Of a stretch of 39,263 nucleotides of DNA, positions 8,388 through 18,906 are shown one piece after another. The notes beneath the pieces were generated by a model. That model worked only from the letters and a program-made list of their open reading frames with translations, ran no database searches and was not told the DNA's origin. The position numbers were made by a program, and so were the translations under genes. The DNA comes from Rickettsia felis URRWXCal2 (lineage in GTDB: Bacteria; Pseudomonadota; Alphaproteobacteria; Rickettsiales; Rickettsiaceae), in assembly GCA_000012145.1 (NCBI GenBank), contig CP000055.1, positions 1 through 39,263 on the forward strand. Reading direction: 5' to 3'. Position 1 is the stretch's first letter, and every line of letters starts with the position of its first letter.

Positions 8388-8903
8388 TTAGACTTCTACC
8401 GCTATTAATTGAGCATTATTACCTATCAGATGGTAGCCTTCGTTTACAGCACTTGTTGAGTTAGGCGTATATGTATCAAATAATAAAGGTTCATGTTGAT
8501 CATTACTACCAAAGAATGATGTTACATATTCAGCAAGAGGCTCATAAGCACCTGATAAATGAATCGCTGCCTCCTGTAATTTATTTACAGCATTTAAACC
8601 ATCATCTATAGCTTTACTGAACAGTTGCTGATCTTTAGTGATGGCATTACTTGCCTTGATTATTGTTTCTACTACCTCATATATAATAAAACCATTTTTT
8701 ACTATACTCTCTAACTTTGTATCAGTAAGATTTAATTGTTTTGTTTTTGATAAAGCTACAGTAGCAAGTACTCCATATTTATTAATTACCTTAGGTATAT
8801 CTAAGAAATGATTTACTGATGAATATGTTAAAGCTATTGCGTCATTTAAACAATTAAATGCTTGTGTTATTTTAAATTCGTATCCTTCTTGATTATAACT
8901 CAT
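8388..8903 (-). CDS. Hypothetical helical protein
   Basis: A 171-residue ORF with a good RBS (AAAGGAG, about 8 bases before ATG 8903). It starts MSYNQEGYEFKITQAFNCLN and looks mostly alpha-helical, with amphipathic stretches (LESIVKNGFIIYEVVETIIK, DDGLNAVNKLQEAAIHLSGA). There is no signal peptide, membrane segment or known motif. Its frame and RBS support a real gene. Function unknown. Confidence 0.6.
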   Translation of the reverse strand: MSYNQEGYEFKITQAFNCLNDAIALTYSSVNHFLDIPKVINKYGVLATVALSKTKQLNLTDTKLESIVKNGFIIYEVVETIIKASNAITKDQQLFSKAIDDGLNAVNKLQEAAIHLSGAYEPLAEYVTSFFGSNDQHEPLLFDTYTPNSTSAVNEGYHLIGNNAQLIAVEV

Positions 8904-9011
8904 AATAATACTCCTTTTTAAATTTAACTTGCCTTACTAAAAGTGCAGAGCTATATACTGTTTTTATATTCAACAGGACTGCCAAGCTAAAGAACAATAA
9001 AACCCTATATT

Positions 9012-9044
9012 TAGTATATTACCACATTTCATGGTAATATACTA
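9012..9044. repeat. Perfect 13-bp stem hairpin
   Basis: TAGTATATTACCA (9012-9024) and TGGTAATATACTA (9032-9044) are perfect inverse arms around the loop CATTTCA. It lies between a broken gene and the start of the 171-residue gene, both on the reverse strand. It lacks a T-run, so an operator or processing site is as likely as a terminator. Confidence 0.6.
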
Positions 9045-9060
9045 CTATTTTATGATCAAT

Positions 9061-9404
9061 TTACGTTACTGACTCTGAATCATGTGGCATAAAACTATTT
9101 CGATTTAATAAAGAATATAAATATTTCTTTGTGATAGTTGTTAGTGATCTTGTTGCATCCTGAAGTATCAAGTAAGTTTTTTGACCATATTCTTCTCCAA
9201 ACTCGGCAATCTTTATTCCTTTCCATCCCATTTTCCAAATATTGTCTTTCTTTTGTCTGAAATCTGTACTGCATCCGTAAACAACTCTTGGCAAATCTTA
9301 GGGAGATTGTCAAACCAATTAAATATTCTGTGCCTACTTAATGTAGGCTCAGTTTCTTTTTTTTGATTAATACTTGTTGGGTTACCATCATTTAAAAGCA
9401 TCAT
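9061..9404 (-). pseudogene. Frameshifted hypothetical gene
   Basis: From ATG 9404 the frame reads MMLLNDGNPTSINQKKE, RHRIFNWFDNLPKICQE and RKTIFGKWDG, then stops at 9213. A neighbouring frame takes over at the same point with KGIKIAEFGEEYGQKTYLIL and ends MPHDSESVT at 9061. Joining them by a one-base shift near 9225 gives a protein of about 113 residues. It resembles no family I know; the WFDNLPKICQELF segment is reminiscent of mobile-element accessory proteins but is not enough for a call. Confidence 0.5.
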
Positions 9405-9524
9405 ACTATATGCATTATTTCATTTCTTACTTTCTCTTAGAGTTAACTATATGACATTTAACAGCAATGGCACAAGGTCAACATTTACATTGCTATTCAT
9501 GTTATGTACTCTTGCTGTATTTCT

Positions 9525-11135
9525 TCACGCCAAAACCTCATGATTTTGTACCTCATCATCTATCCCTTCAAGTTCCATAGCTTCTTGATTAGCTTCCATG
9601 CCGCAACTCATATAAGGAGCAAGTACGCTCTCTGCCTCATGTAGCTCCATTTCTTGCACTACCTTTTGCCCTTCTGCAAAATCCAGTATTAGCTTCTCTA
9701 ATTCCTGATTACTATAATCATTCACAGAAGTTAAATACTGAACAATATTTTCCTGTAAATCAGGGTTATCATTTGCAAATGATGTGAGATACTGCTTGAT
9801 ACCGTCCAGTATCTGCTCTCTATTTTCATTGGTGATAATAGAGTTACTTACAACATCATCACCATCGCTCTTATTAGCATCTTCATTACTATTTGCTATA
9901 GCTTCCTTATTTATCATAGCATCGTCATCACTACTATTCTCTAAATCTAAGCCTGAACCAAGTTCTATTGCTCCCCCCGCGTCTTTTGCTGCTTTCTCAT
10001 GAGTCATAGCTTTAGTCTCGACCTCTACATATTTTACTAAATTATCACATAGCTTTTGTAACTGCTCCGTATGCTCCTCTATATATTTACGACCTACCGC
10101 TACTAATGCTTCTATGTTTTTAAGGCTACTATTATCTAAACTACTTGTCTCTTTAGTAATAGGTAGCTTCACCTCCACAAACTCATCCTCGCCCGGTAAA
10201 CCTACTCTTACCTCTGCTGTGGAGCTATCTTCACTGCTTTGCATTAGACGACTAACTAGCTTTCCTTTAACAAGCCATCCTATTACTCCATCAAATCCTA
10301 TCTTAGGTATGGAGCTGCTAGCCTTATGATCATTATCAAAGTTAAGTGATAATACCATAGTATCATCAAGTATTTTGGCATTCTCTTCCCTACTATGACC
10401 GTTCTTTAATATCTTGAGTGCTTCATATGCCGGTCTATTAGCCCCAAGCCCTCCATCTGCATACGCATATAGTGCATCCTCTTGATTCTCATAACCCTTA
10501 ATATGCTCTTGATTAGTTACAGGCTTAAAATATGTTGGTGCTGCAGTGGTTGCTAGTAACACGTCCTGAACTCTTATATGCGGACTATAAGAATCATGAC
10601 TATCAAATATCTTAACCTCTTTATCTTTGCTTGCTAAATCAGTGACAGGGATTATTAATCTAGATGTTGTATCATCTAATCTTAATCCTGCCAAATGCTG
10701 CTCTAATATTTCCTTTAATGGTCCTTGACTATGCTTATGGGTGAATATTTGTTTTATTCCGTCATACCAATGATGTTCAAAAATCTTCGGTGCTGCGTCT
10801 GTAAATATCTTCAAAGCATCTTTTGCACTATATTTAGCTATGTTTGAGCCTTGCTCTTTTGGGATAGTTAGCAAGCCCGCAATAAGACCGCCTACACTAG
10901 TACCGGAAATAATAGGAAATAATTCTGATATAGATTTACCTGTTCGCTCTTCTATCTCAGCTAGCACCACTAGCTCCGCTATCCCCTTAACTCCACCTCC
11001 GGATAATGATAATATTCGGTTACTCTTGATGGATTCTGATGTACTATCATGAGTCGTATTATCACCCTTGATATTGTCGACTGTTCCCTGTTCGATATGC
11101 TCAAATGTTTGTTGTGTGTGTATTGCTGTTGTCAT
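9525..11135 (-). CDS. pat2: Patatin-like phospholipase A2
   Basis: This 536-residue protein has the patatin catalytic set: oxyanion glycines SGGGVKG (46-51), nucleophile in SGTSVGG (Ser80) and catalytic Asp in ADGGLGA (Asp227). Patatin phospholipases hydrolyse membrane phospholipids. In Rickettsia they are exported without a classical signal peptide and implicated in host membrane damage and escape. The catalytic domain covers about residues 38-370. The acidic C-terminal third (for example SSDDDAMINKEAIA) is low in conserved motifs. RBS GAGG lies before ATG 11135. Plasmid-borne rickettsial patatins belong to the pat2 group as I recall; the symbol is given on that basis. It is intact. Confidence 0.92.
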   Translation of the reverse strand: MTTAIHTQQTFEHIEQGTVDNIKGDNTTHDSTSESIKSNRILSLSGGGVKGIAELVVLAEIEERTGKSISELFPIISGTSVGGLIAGLLTIPKEQGSNIAKYSAKDALKIFTDAAPKIFEHHWYDGIKQIFTHKHSQGPLKEILEQHLAGLRLDDTTSRLIIPVTDLASKDKEVKIFDSHDSYSPHIRVQDVLLATTAAPTYFKPVTNQEHIKGYENQEDALYAYADGGLGANRPAYEALKILKNGHSREENAKILDDTMVLSLNFDNDHKASSSIPKIGFDGVIGWLVKGKLVSRLMQSSEDSSTAEVRVGLPGEDEFVEVKLPITKETSSLDNSSLKNIEALVAVGRKYIEEHTEQLQKLCDNLVKYVEVETKAMTHEKAAKDAGGAIELGSGLDLENSSDDDAMINKEAIANSNEDANKSDGDDVVSNSIITNENREQILDGIKQYLTSFANDNPDLQENIVQYLTSVNDYSNQELEKLILDFAEGQKVVQEMELHEAESVLAPYMSCGMEANQEAMELEGIDDEVQNHEVLA

Positions 11136-11198
11136 TCTTTGCTCCTCTTAATTTTCTCTCCTACTGATTATTTATTGCTTTATCTTTGCTTATTAAAT

Positions 11199-11286
11199 GC
11201 TAATTAAGTATGTAACAACTTAAAACAGAAATATTACGCCGTATATACTTTTAATATAGTAGCTAGAAATTACATACTTAATTAGC
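11199..11286. repeat. 88-bp element with perfect 17-bp terminal inverted repeats
   Basis: GCTAATTAAGTATGTAA (11199-11215) recurs exactly inverted as TTACATACTTAATTAGC (11270-11286), separated by 54 AT-rich bases. It occupies the gap between the patatin promoter and the end of the 281-residue gene. It may be a miniature element or a cis-regulatory cruciform. Confidence 0.75.
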
Positions 11287-11336
11287 TAGAACAACTCAAT
11301 AATGTTATATTAAAGTCTTACATTTGACTATTATTG

Positions 11337-12182
11337 TTATTCTCCTAATACCATCACTTCTTGCTCATCTATTAAACTGTCAAATGTTATTGCCTCCGCT
11401 ACATTTTGCCGAGCCGCTGTAGCATGCATATGCTTATCATAGACTCTATTCATAAACTCTGTGATCAATGTATCTTTAATTTTGATTACTGAATCGATGG
11501 ATTGTGACAACTCATCATCTCCAGCATAATTTGATAAGTAACCCTTAATAGACAAGAATTTCATTCTACCAATAATACTATTATCATGTGATAATAGCTT
11601 CTGTTGACTCTTGGTATTCCATGATGTGTCCTGAGACAAATATTTTATTCTCTCAATCTCGTCCCATTTATCTGTGATACTCCTTTTTAAAGCAGCTTTT
11701 TGTTTTGCAAAACTATATCCCTGCTCTTTTATTATCTCCAGTTCTTCATTCACATCTCTCACTGGACTATATTTTATAATATCACCATGCTGCTTCTTGC
11801 TCCACGCATGTATTTCATCCGCAAACCTGTTATATATTAATGCCCTAATCTCTGCCCAATTGATATTTACATTCGTAGCACTAAACCCTTGTTGTTTCGA
11901 TGCAACAAGTGGCGTAACTTGCTCCAAGCTCTGTATATTTGTGGCATCGATCTCATCAGAAAATCTGTTATATATTGCTTTCCTGATTCCTACCCAATCT
12001 ATCTCTTTACTGTTATTCACAACATACTTTTTACTAAAACCAAAGTCAGAGGTAATTTTATTAGATGTCTCCATATCAAATGTCGATGCTACTATGCTAG
12101 AACATGTCGTTTTGTGAGAACTAGGTGTTAGTATTTTCTTTATGTGCTTGATGCTTTTTGTAATATTTTTTATTTTAAACAT
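11337..12182 (-). CDS. Hypothetical protein with two internal repeats
   Basis: A 281-residue ORF starting at ATG 12182 after AAGAGG. Residues 61-79 (IDWVGIRKAIYNRFSDEID) and 107-125 (INWAEIRALIYNRFADEIH) are clear copies of one motif, 46 residues apart. The rest is helical and charged. The N-terminus is very Lys-rich (IKNITKSIKHIKKILTP) without a membrane segment. It lies upstream of pat2 in the same direction but 201 bp away with an inverted-repeat element between. Family unknown; the repeat motif could bind a partner. Confidence 0.65.
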   Translation of the reverse strand: MFKIKNITKSIKHIKKILTPSSHKTTCSSIVASTFDMETSNKITSDFGFSKKYVVNNSKEIDWVGIRKAIYNRFSDEIDATNIQSLEQVTPLVASKQQGFSATNVNINWAEIRALIYNRFADEIHAWSKKQHGDIIKYSPVRDVNEELEIIKEQGYSFAKQKAALKRSITDKWDEIERIKYLSQDTSWNTKSQQKLLSHDNSIIGRMKFLSIKGYLSNYAGDDELSQSIDSVIKIKDTLITEFMNRVYDKHMHATAARQNVAEAITFDSLIDEQEVMVLGE

Positions 12183-12271
12183 TGATTTTCCTCTTTTGTT
12201 ATCTTATGAATATTGTCGCTTACATATTGCGAGTATACAGCAACTTTACAAATTCATGACTTTAGCTATTC

Positions 12272-12955
12272 TCATATTTGTTTGGCATATCCTAAATCCA
12301 AACCTTGATAATATCTCGTGATAATCTTATGTGTTGGTGTTGGTGTACTTAAAGCCGTTACCTTAATTGTCTTTATGCGTTTCAGGTATTTATCAGCTAA
12401 TGTTCTAAAACCATTATGGATCTTCTTGTAATAATCTAAGTCCTTAATATCAAATCTATTATTTCTCAAATTACTGCTACTATAGTTACTACCATTACGA
12501 ACTTTTACTCTTTCCATCGCTAATACTGGTTCTATATCAATGAAAAACGTAATGTCCGGCATTATAGAGGGCATAAGCTTTTTATGCAAGCTGTATACGA
12601 GTTCCATACCACTATCAATCTCTAAACCTTGATACACGACCGTAGAATCAATGAATCTATCGCATATCACCGTATAGCCCGCTTCTATTGCGGGAAGAAT
12701 CTTTTTTACAATATGATCATAGCGTGCTGCCATCACTTGCAATAACTCCGACATCGGCAGTAAATCTCTATGTACCAAGATACTTCGCATCTCCTCAGCA
12801 ATTTCTGTGCCTCCAGGCTCCCTAGTTGACATAACAGGAATATCCCGAGAAATTAAATATTCCTTTAATATACGGCATTGTGTGGATTTACCACTGCCAT
12901 CTACACCTTCTAATGTTATAAATCTGCCACGTTTAACTCTATTAGTGCTATTCAT
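12272..12955 (-). CDS. tmk: Thymidylate kinase
   Basis: This 227-residue dTMP kinase phosphorylates dTMP to dTDP. It has a P-loop GVDGSGKST (17-25), the dTMP-binding [12 protein letters not shown], and [13 protein letters not shown] with the DR motif of the family. The lid region ([20 protein letters not shown]) is longer and Asn/Ser-rich. At 227 residues it is slightly longer than typical Tmk. Plasmid-borne tmk is known in Rickettsia and is likely a second copy beside the chromosomal one. No strong RBS is seen before ATG 12955. It appears intact and is followed by about 90 bp to the next gene. Confidence 0.93.
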   Translation of the reverse strand: MNSTNRVKRGRFITLEGVDGSGKSTQCRILKEYLISRDIPVMSTREPGGTEIAEEMRSILVHRDLLPMSELLQVMAARYDHIVKKILPAIEAGYTVICDRFIDSTVVYQGLEIDSGMELVYSLHKKLMPSIMPDITFFIDIEPVLAMERVKVRNGSNYSSSNLRNNRFDIKDLDYYKKIHNGFRTLADKYLKRIKTIKVTALSTPTPTHKIITRYYQGLDLGYAKQI

Positions 12956-13010
12956 GATTATTACCGCTATTTAAATACAATCTACCTGATCTCACTTTTC
13001 TTCAAACTAC

Positions 13011-13211
13011 TTAAATATCTAAAATATCTAAATAACCGCTACCTGCTGCAAGTGATAATGCAGTATCCCCTTGATGATCCCGACAATATATATCAGCACC
13101 ACGAAGCACAAGCTTTTGTACTGCCTCTATATCTCCTGTAGCTGCAGCTCTCATTAATTTTTGATTAAGCTTCTGTCTTTCTGTATAACCTTTGATTTTA
13201 CACAAAAGCAA
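13011..13211 (-). pseudogene. Ankyrin-repeat fragment
   Basis: The reverse frame contains one ankyrin unit and part of a second: KLMRAAATGDIEAVQKLVLR, then GADIYCRDHQGDTALSLAAG and SGYLDILDI before a stop. At its start it overlaps the truncated N-terminus of traA on the other strand (about 13198), so the two were probably joined by recombination and the ankyrin gene lost its ends. A 66-residue single-domain protein could still be made, but no convincing RBS is seen. Confidence 0.6.
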
Positions 13212-16200
13212 GGAGTGATATATAGTAAGATATTTGTGCCTGAAGGCTTTGAAGACGCTGCATGGCTACAAGATAGAGAACAGTTATGGAACGGAGCAGA
13301 AGCAAGAGAAAAAGAGCGGATTCTAGGACTGCATCAGAAATAGAATTTTCACTACCACGTGAAGTAAGTAAGGAACTAAATATTAGTTTGGTAGAAAAAT
13401 ATGTGAATGAGTATATAGTCGCAAGAGGAGTTGTATGTGATGTAAATATTCATTACGATAATCCTGATAATCCACATGTACATATTCAATATTTAACTAG
13501 AAAATTAGAGCGATTAGAGAATGGCGAAGTAGTACTTGGAAAAACAAAAAATAGAGAATTAGAAAGTACGAAGTTTTTATATTTTTTGCGGGACAGGTGC
13601 GAGATAGAAATCAACAAAGTATATGAGGAAGCAGGGTTACCATATAGAGTAACAGCTAAGTCATTTGAAACGCTTGGAATAGATCAAATACCAAAGCTTC
13701 ATATAGGACCAGCTCATCATATGCCTGCAACTGAGCTTGAAGCAAAAAACAAAGAGATCATAGCTGAGAATGCAAAGAAGATATATGAGAGTCCTGAAAT
13801 AGTATTTGGTCGCATTTCGTACACGAAACCAGTGTTTACTAAAGAAGATATAGCTATAGCATTATCTGACGCTCTAATGGTGCATTTAGTATCAAAAGGA
13901 AGTGATATTGCAAAAGAGCAAGAGGCTATTAGAGCATTTGGTAAGGGCTTAGTAAATGAGCAAGCAGGTGATGGAAATACAGAACAAAATATAGTGAATG
14001 ATGCAGTAGGAACTGCGGCAGGAGGTGGAGCAGAGAATACAGATAGTAGCCAAGTAAAAGAGACCACTAACAACCCAGCTATCGAGCATTTAAACAAGGA
14101 ATATGGCGAGGAGTTTTTACGGCTTTACAATCAGCTACTTGTATCTGACAAGATAGAGTTGATGGATCAGAAAGATTTGATGGGAAGAACGCTATATTCC
14201 CTAAAATCAAGAGTAAATCTAGAACGTCGTTATGTATCTGCTATAGAGGAGTTAAATACTAAAGGCGAACATAAGCTGAATATTTTAGATAACACTATTG
14301 GAGAGAGAAACAGTCTTAAGGAACAAATAGGTGATTTAGTAAATGTAGTAGGAGCAAACCTACAAAATAAGTTTAATGATAAGCTAGGCAGTGGTTTAGG
14401 CTTAAAGCTTAATGTTTTTGGCAGCAAGAAGCATGCATTTAGTGATGAGCAAATCAAAGCAATCCTCTCAGTCTGTAGTGGCTCTGATATTAGTGTACTT
14501 GAAGGAAATCCCGGAGCTGGTAAGACTTTTGTGATGAAAGAGATAGTGCGTCAGTACAAAGCGGCAGGATTTAAGGTAGTAGGTACTGGACCAAGTAGTG
14601 TATCTGCTAAGGTTTTAAGTCGTAATGCTGGAATTAAGGCAGATAATACGAGTTTGCTACGTAAGAAAATCGTAGAGTCCAAAGGAGGCGACTTTAAGAT
14701 AGATTTAAGCAGCAAATATTATGAGGAGGAGGAATATTTAAAATCTATTGGTTGTGATTCGATTTTGAACTTTTTACGTTCTGATGTACTTGATAGTAAG
14801 ACTGTATTGATCGTTGATGAGGCAAGCATGATTGAGCTTGCTAATATGGACTATCTAGCTCACGAGGTCTTAAGGTCTAAGGCAAAGCTAGTACTTGTTG
14901 GAGATAACAACCAGTTTACAGCTGTTGGTATGACTGGAGCGTTTAACAAAGCACGTAAGATTGCAGGAGGAGTTAAGCTTACTGAAGTAAGAAGACAGGA
15001 AAGAGTAGAGTACAGGCAGGCGACGAGAGCTATGGGACGCTTTGCCATGCAGGAAGCCATTGAGATATATAGAAAATTAGACGTATTTAACATTAAGGAT
15101 AATGAGCAGGAAGCTAAAACTAGCTTAGTTACGTCATTTGCTAAAGAATATACTGAGCAGATAGATAATCTTAAGAGAGATGATTTAATAGCGATTAGAA
15201 GTATAGCAATTGGAGCATATACGAACGAGAAGGTAGCTGATAACACAAGAGTAAGAAGTGAGCTAAAGCATAGCGGAGCATTAAAGGGAACTGAAGTACA
15301 AATTAGCAGTGGCGGGCGAATGCTGTCGCTGATGAAAGGCGACCGAATAGTATTTGAAGAGAATAGTTTAAGATACGGGATTAGTAATGGAGAAGTAGGA
15401 ACAATATTATCAGTCAAGCCTTCGGTTAAATCGTTTAGTGGTGGTGCGAGTAGTAAAGGTGAGAGTGATGGCGACGGATTACTTAAAATATTAGTCCATA
15501 AAGCAGATGGCTCAAAGGATATAATAAATATTGATACTGCTTCTGACGCTGCAAATAATAAGTGGAGGATTAAATTAAATCATGGATACGCATTAACTGG
15601 TTACAAGTTACAAGGTGAGACGGTAGACCGAATGCATGTATATTTTGACCGCTCTATTGGATATGAGGCGTTTTTGGTGCTCATGTCACGTCATAGAGAA
15701 GAGGTTAAGCTTCATGCGTCCGCAGAGGAGCTTGAAAATATAGTGTATCAGCGTCTTGATAGTGATGTAGAGAAAGTTAGAAATCAGTTCAAGATTAACA
15801 GCTATGAGATGCGAGATGAGACGCGTATTAATTCTGCAGGGGAAGAATATACAGTTCAAGTAAAGGAAGAGATACCTAACTGGCTAATCGGCTTAACTCT
15901 TGCAGTTAGCAGAAGAGCCAATAATAGCTTTGCAATAGACTATGGAAAGGGTGGTACTTTAGAAGGCAGTCAGCTAATCATCAAGGAGTATTTAGAAGCA
16001 CGGGGGTGAGTCTTTGAGTGCCACGGTAAGATGCGTGAATGGAAGAGAGATATCGAAGCTGTTGGTAATATTACAAGATTACATAGCAAAATTCTAAGTC
16101 AGGCTACTAATTTAAAGAGTATCAAATTAGACGATACAAGTGCTGCTACTTCTTTTGAATTAGATTTAAACATCAAAGATTTAAAGATTGATCCATATAG

Positions 16201-17104
16201 CATTGCTCTTAGCGAGGTGCAAGATAGCTTTAAATATGTTATTGAAAATATTTTAAAAGAAGCGAGAGAGGAGAAATCAGAGAGTGCATACAGTAGTAAA
16301 CAAGATAGCCTAGAGCCAAAAGCAATAAAAGGCATCACTAATATTGATGGTAAGGCATGCATTAACTTCAAGGAGCTTGATAGCAAGCATCAAAGCAAAA
16401 TCATCGCTATTTGTTTAAAAGAAAGTACCTTTGAAAATCTTAAAGAAATCTTTGAGGAGTTAAAATTAGAAAAAGAAGTTTTAAGAGATTACGCTTCAGT
16501 TATTTGTGATAGCTACTCTAGCGTGGTATCTGCTGAAGATGCAAAGGAATTTAATAAACTAATTTTTGCTAAGAAAGATGAGAGCAAGTTAGTTACGGAA
16601 AGCAAGGTCGAACTTAGAGCTTTAGTCCGTGAGCAGAATTTTAGCAAGTCGGAAGAGAGAAAAACTCAGTTAGAAGAGCAGATTACTATAGTTAAGGAGC
16701 AATCAGCTCAGCACGATGAGAAGTTAGTGGAGATAGCCGGAAGAATATCAAATAGACTCTCGCTAATTAAGGAGCATACTACATTAGATAGTAGCTCTGT
16801 ATTAATGGGTGAGCGGACGATTCAGTTAAATATTAACTATGAGACGCTACGCAAACATGCAGGTTACGATATGGCAGAATATGAGGCTGGTAGTTTTAAA
16901 AAGAAATTAATAATATGTGCTGCAGCATTTGCAATGTTAGTAGCTAGTTGCTGTATTTCATCATATATTGTATATAAGAAGTTTCCGGGCAGAATTCAAA
17001 TGCGTCATGATGGTCCGATGCATGTTGAAAATAGCAGTGTAATGCTACATTATCCGACTATTGGAAAAATAGACGGAACAAATAATAAGAAAATTGGTAA
17101 ATAG
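13198..17104 (+). pseudogene. traA: TraA relaxase/helicase, broken
   Basis: This is a Ti-type TraA (MobA/L relaxase fused to a RecD-like helicase). The first ~50 residues are missing. The frame begins about KQGVIYSKIFVPEGFEDAAW, shifts at about 13315 from GAEAREK into KRADSRTASEIEFSLPRE, and continues with the metal-binding PHVHIQYL. Helicase motifs follow: GNPGAGKT (about 14510), LIVDEASM (about 14811) and ALTGYKLQGETVD (about 15595). An in-frame TGA at 16007-16009 splits EARG from VFECHGKMREWKRD; the rest runs to 17104 and ends with a membrane segment (LIICAAAFAMLVASCCISSY). Loss of the N-terminal catalytic Tyr region alone would abolish nicking. Rpn starts 18 bases downstream. Confidence 0.88.
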
Positions 17105-17122
17105 CAGTTAATATCTTTCAAT

Positions 17123-18175
17123 ATGAATAACAAAAATATACCAAAAGATTATAGCGAAGTAAGCGTAGCCGACACTAAAGCAAGTAATCGTCACCATGAG
17201 CAAGTAGACTTGGATAGTCACAACACTTCCGAGCGTCCAAGGCATGATGCTCTTATTCGCAAAGCTCTAGAGAACCCACTAGTTGCCAAAGAGTTCTTTG
17301 AGATGCATCTGCCAAAAGAAATTAAAGCTATGTTCTCTTCTCATACTCTGAAGATGGAGAAAGAAAGCTTTGTTGAAGCAGATCTAAAGCACTCTATATC
17401 TGATATCCTATTCTCAGCTAAGTTTAAAGATAATACTGGATATCTTTGGGTTCTACTAGAGCATCAAAGTACTCCTGATCACTTCATGGCTTTTAGGCTA
17501 TTTAAGTATATGACGGATATTGCATCAAGGCATTTAACTCTTAATCCTAAATCTAAACATCTGCCTTTTGTATATCCATTAGTGTTCTACAATGGCAAAA
17601 AGAAATATAATGCTCCAAAGAATATCTGGGATCTATGCCAGCATAAAGAACTAATGCAAGATATTTGGACTAAAGACCATAAGGTAGTAAATGTTCATGA
17701 TATTCCTGATGAAGAATTAAAGAAGAAAGCTTGGGCAGGAATACTACAATTCTTCATGAAACATATCCATGAAAGAGACTTACTTAAAAGATGGTATGAG
17801 GTAGCTGATCTATTACCTGAATTTGCCAAACTTAATATTGGTATTGATTACCTAGAACTGATATTAACCTATACATTGATTAAGATTGAGAAATCTGATA
17901 AAATAGAGTTAGAAAAATTATTAAAATCTCGTCTTAATACCGAACAAGGAGAAAAACTTATGACTAGCTTAGCTCATCATTGGGAACAACAAGGTGTAGA
18001 AAAAGGCATGCAGATTGGAGAAGCTAAAGGCATGCAGATTGGTAGAAATGAAGGAAAGCATGAAAAAACTATAGAAGTAGCTAAAAATATGCTTTCTAAT
18101 AATTACTCTATTCCTGAGGTTTCTCGTATTACTGGTTTGTCTATCGCTGAAATTAACGATCTCCTTAAATCTTAA
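17123..18175 (+). CDS. Rpn/YhgA-family PD-(D/E)XK nuclease
   Basis: This 350-residue protein belongs to the Rpn (recombination-promoting nuclease, Transposase_31) family. It begins with a variable N-terminus, then ERPRHDALIRKALENPLVA, the catalytic Asp region HSISDILFSAKF and the YLWVLLEHQST motif, followed by PLVFYNGKKKYNAP. Near the C-terminus the units GMQIGEAK and GMQIGRNE are tandem slippage-prone repeats, then a helix-turn-helix-like end (SIPEVSRITGLSIAEINDLL). Family members are DNA endonucleases that increase recombination. It lies 18 bp downstream of traA and its stop sits inside a 34-bp palindrome. A paralogue is at 32198-33313. Intact. Confidence 0.88.
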   Translation: MNNKNIPKDYSEVSVADTKASNRHHEQVDLDSHNTSERPRHDALIRKALENPLVAKEFFEMHLPKEIKAMFSSHTLKMEKESFVEADLKHSISDILFSAKFKDNTGYLWVLLEHQSTPDHFMAFRLFKYMTDIASRHLTLNPKSKHLPFVYPLVFYNGKKKYNAPKNIWDLCQHKELMQDIWTKDHKVVNVHDIPDEELKKKAWAGILQFFMKHIHERDLLKRWYEVADLLPEFAKLNIGIDYLELILTYTLIKIEKSDKIELEKLLKSRLNTEQGEKLMTSLAHHWEQQGVEKGMQIGEAKGMQIGRNEGKHEKTIEVAKNMLSNNYSIPEVSRITGLSIAEINDLLKS

Positions 18176-18201
18176 CTTCTACAGCTGTAGAAGTTAAGAT
18201 T
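18168..18201. repeat. Perfect 34-bp palindrome at the Rpn stop
   Basis: Each 17-base arm has AATCTTAACTTCTACAG (18168-18184) and its exact inverse. The last Rpn codons and the stop at 18173-18175 are within it. The outer 16 bases match, with one change, the terminus of the IS481 element in this window (TGTAGAAGTCAAGATT), so the palindrome equals two such ends face to face around GC. It could also act as a terminator but has no T-run. Confidence 0.85.
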
Positions 18202-18224
18202 GTCTAAATCGGTTCTAAGTCGTA

Positions 18225-18842
18225 TTACTTTTTGCCAGAGGAACGTAATAAATTGATTGCACTTTGATCATTTTGCATCTCAGCCATTTTTAATGCTGTA
18301 ATACCATTTACATCTTTCGCATTTATATCAGCTCCATACTTAAGCAATATTTTAATATGTTCTGTGTTAGCGATACTACCATTCTCAAAACACTTAGTAG
18401 CTTTTATTAAAGGCGTTTCTCTACTACCCTCAGATAGGCGTTTATTTATATTTGCACCATGCTTTATTAGTAATTTCACTATATTTGTATCATGACAAAT
18501 AGCATTATATAGAGCTGCTCCACCGTATCGTCCTTCTTGTTCTATATCAACTCCAAAATCTAATAGCATTTGTACTACTTTAATATTATTGTTGCTGATG
18601 GCTAATATCAAAGGTGTTTCACGCTCTTGGATACATCGTTGATTATATTGTGATTTTTGTTGAGCCTGTTTTACGAGGTCTATATTGTTATTACTGATAG
18701 CCTTACATAAATGCTCTAATTTTGTATCATATCCATAAACTGTCTTACTAATTAATAAAACACAAAGCACGATCATTGGTACTAGTGCTCTTATATAGAA
18801 AATATTATTTTTAGATTTAAGTTGATCAATTAAGTGATGCAT
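18225..18842 (-). CDS. Ankyrin-repeat protein with N-terminal signal/anchor
   Basis: This 205-residue protein starts [20 protein letters not shown], has a hydrophobic segment ([20 protein letters not shown]) ending in a possible signal cleavage after VYG, then about four ankyrin units: [55 protein letters not shown] and [20 protein letters not shown]. Exported ankyrin proteins of Rickettsia are candidate host-interacting factors. It sits between Rpn and the traD relic, unlike either, and is intact. Secretion is inferred. Confidence 0.75.
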
Positions 18843-18906
18843 GATACATACCTGATATTAAAAAAATTGTTTAAACAAAGAATATAATTTGCCTTTCATG
18901 CTCGGG

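Noticed and set aside
9784..10002. Plus-strand ORFs opposite pat2 and the 281-residue gene
   Set aside because: They are hydrophobic, Ser/Leu-rich antisense shadows of good genes and have no RBS.
14860..15417. 185-residue reverse ORF within traA
   Set aside because: Antisense of a recognisable helicase domain; typical shadow composition.
16007..16009. TGA recoding (Trp or Sec) in traA
   Set aside because: traD is stopped by TAA, intact genes use TGG for Trp and end in TGA elsewhere, and no SECIS-like stem was seen. Plain nonsense is simpler.
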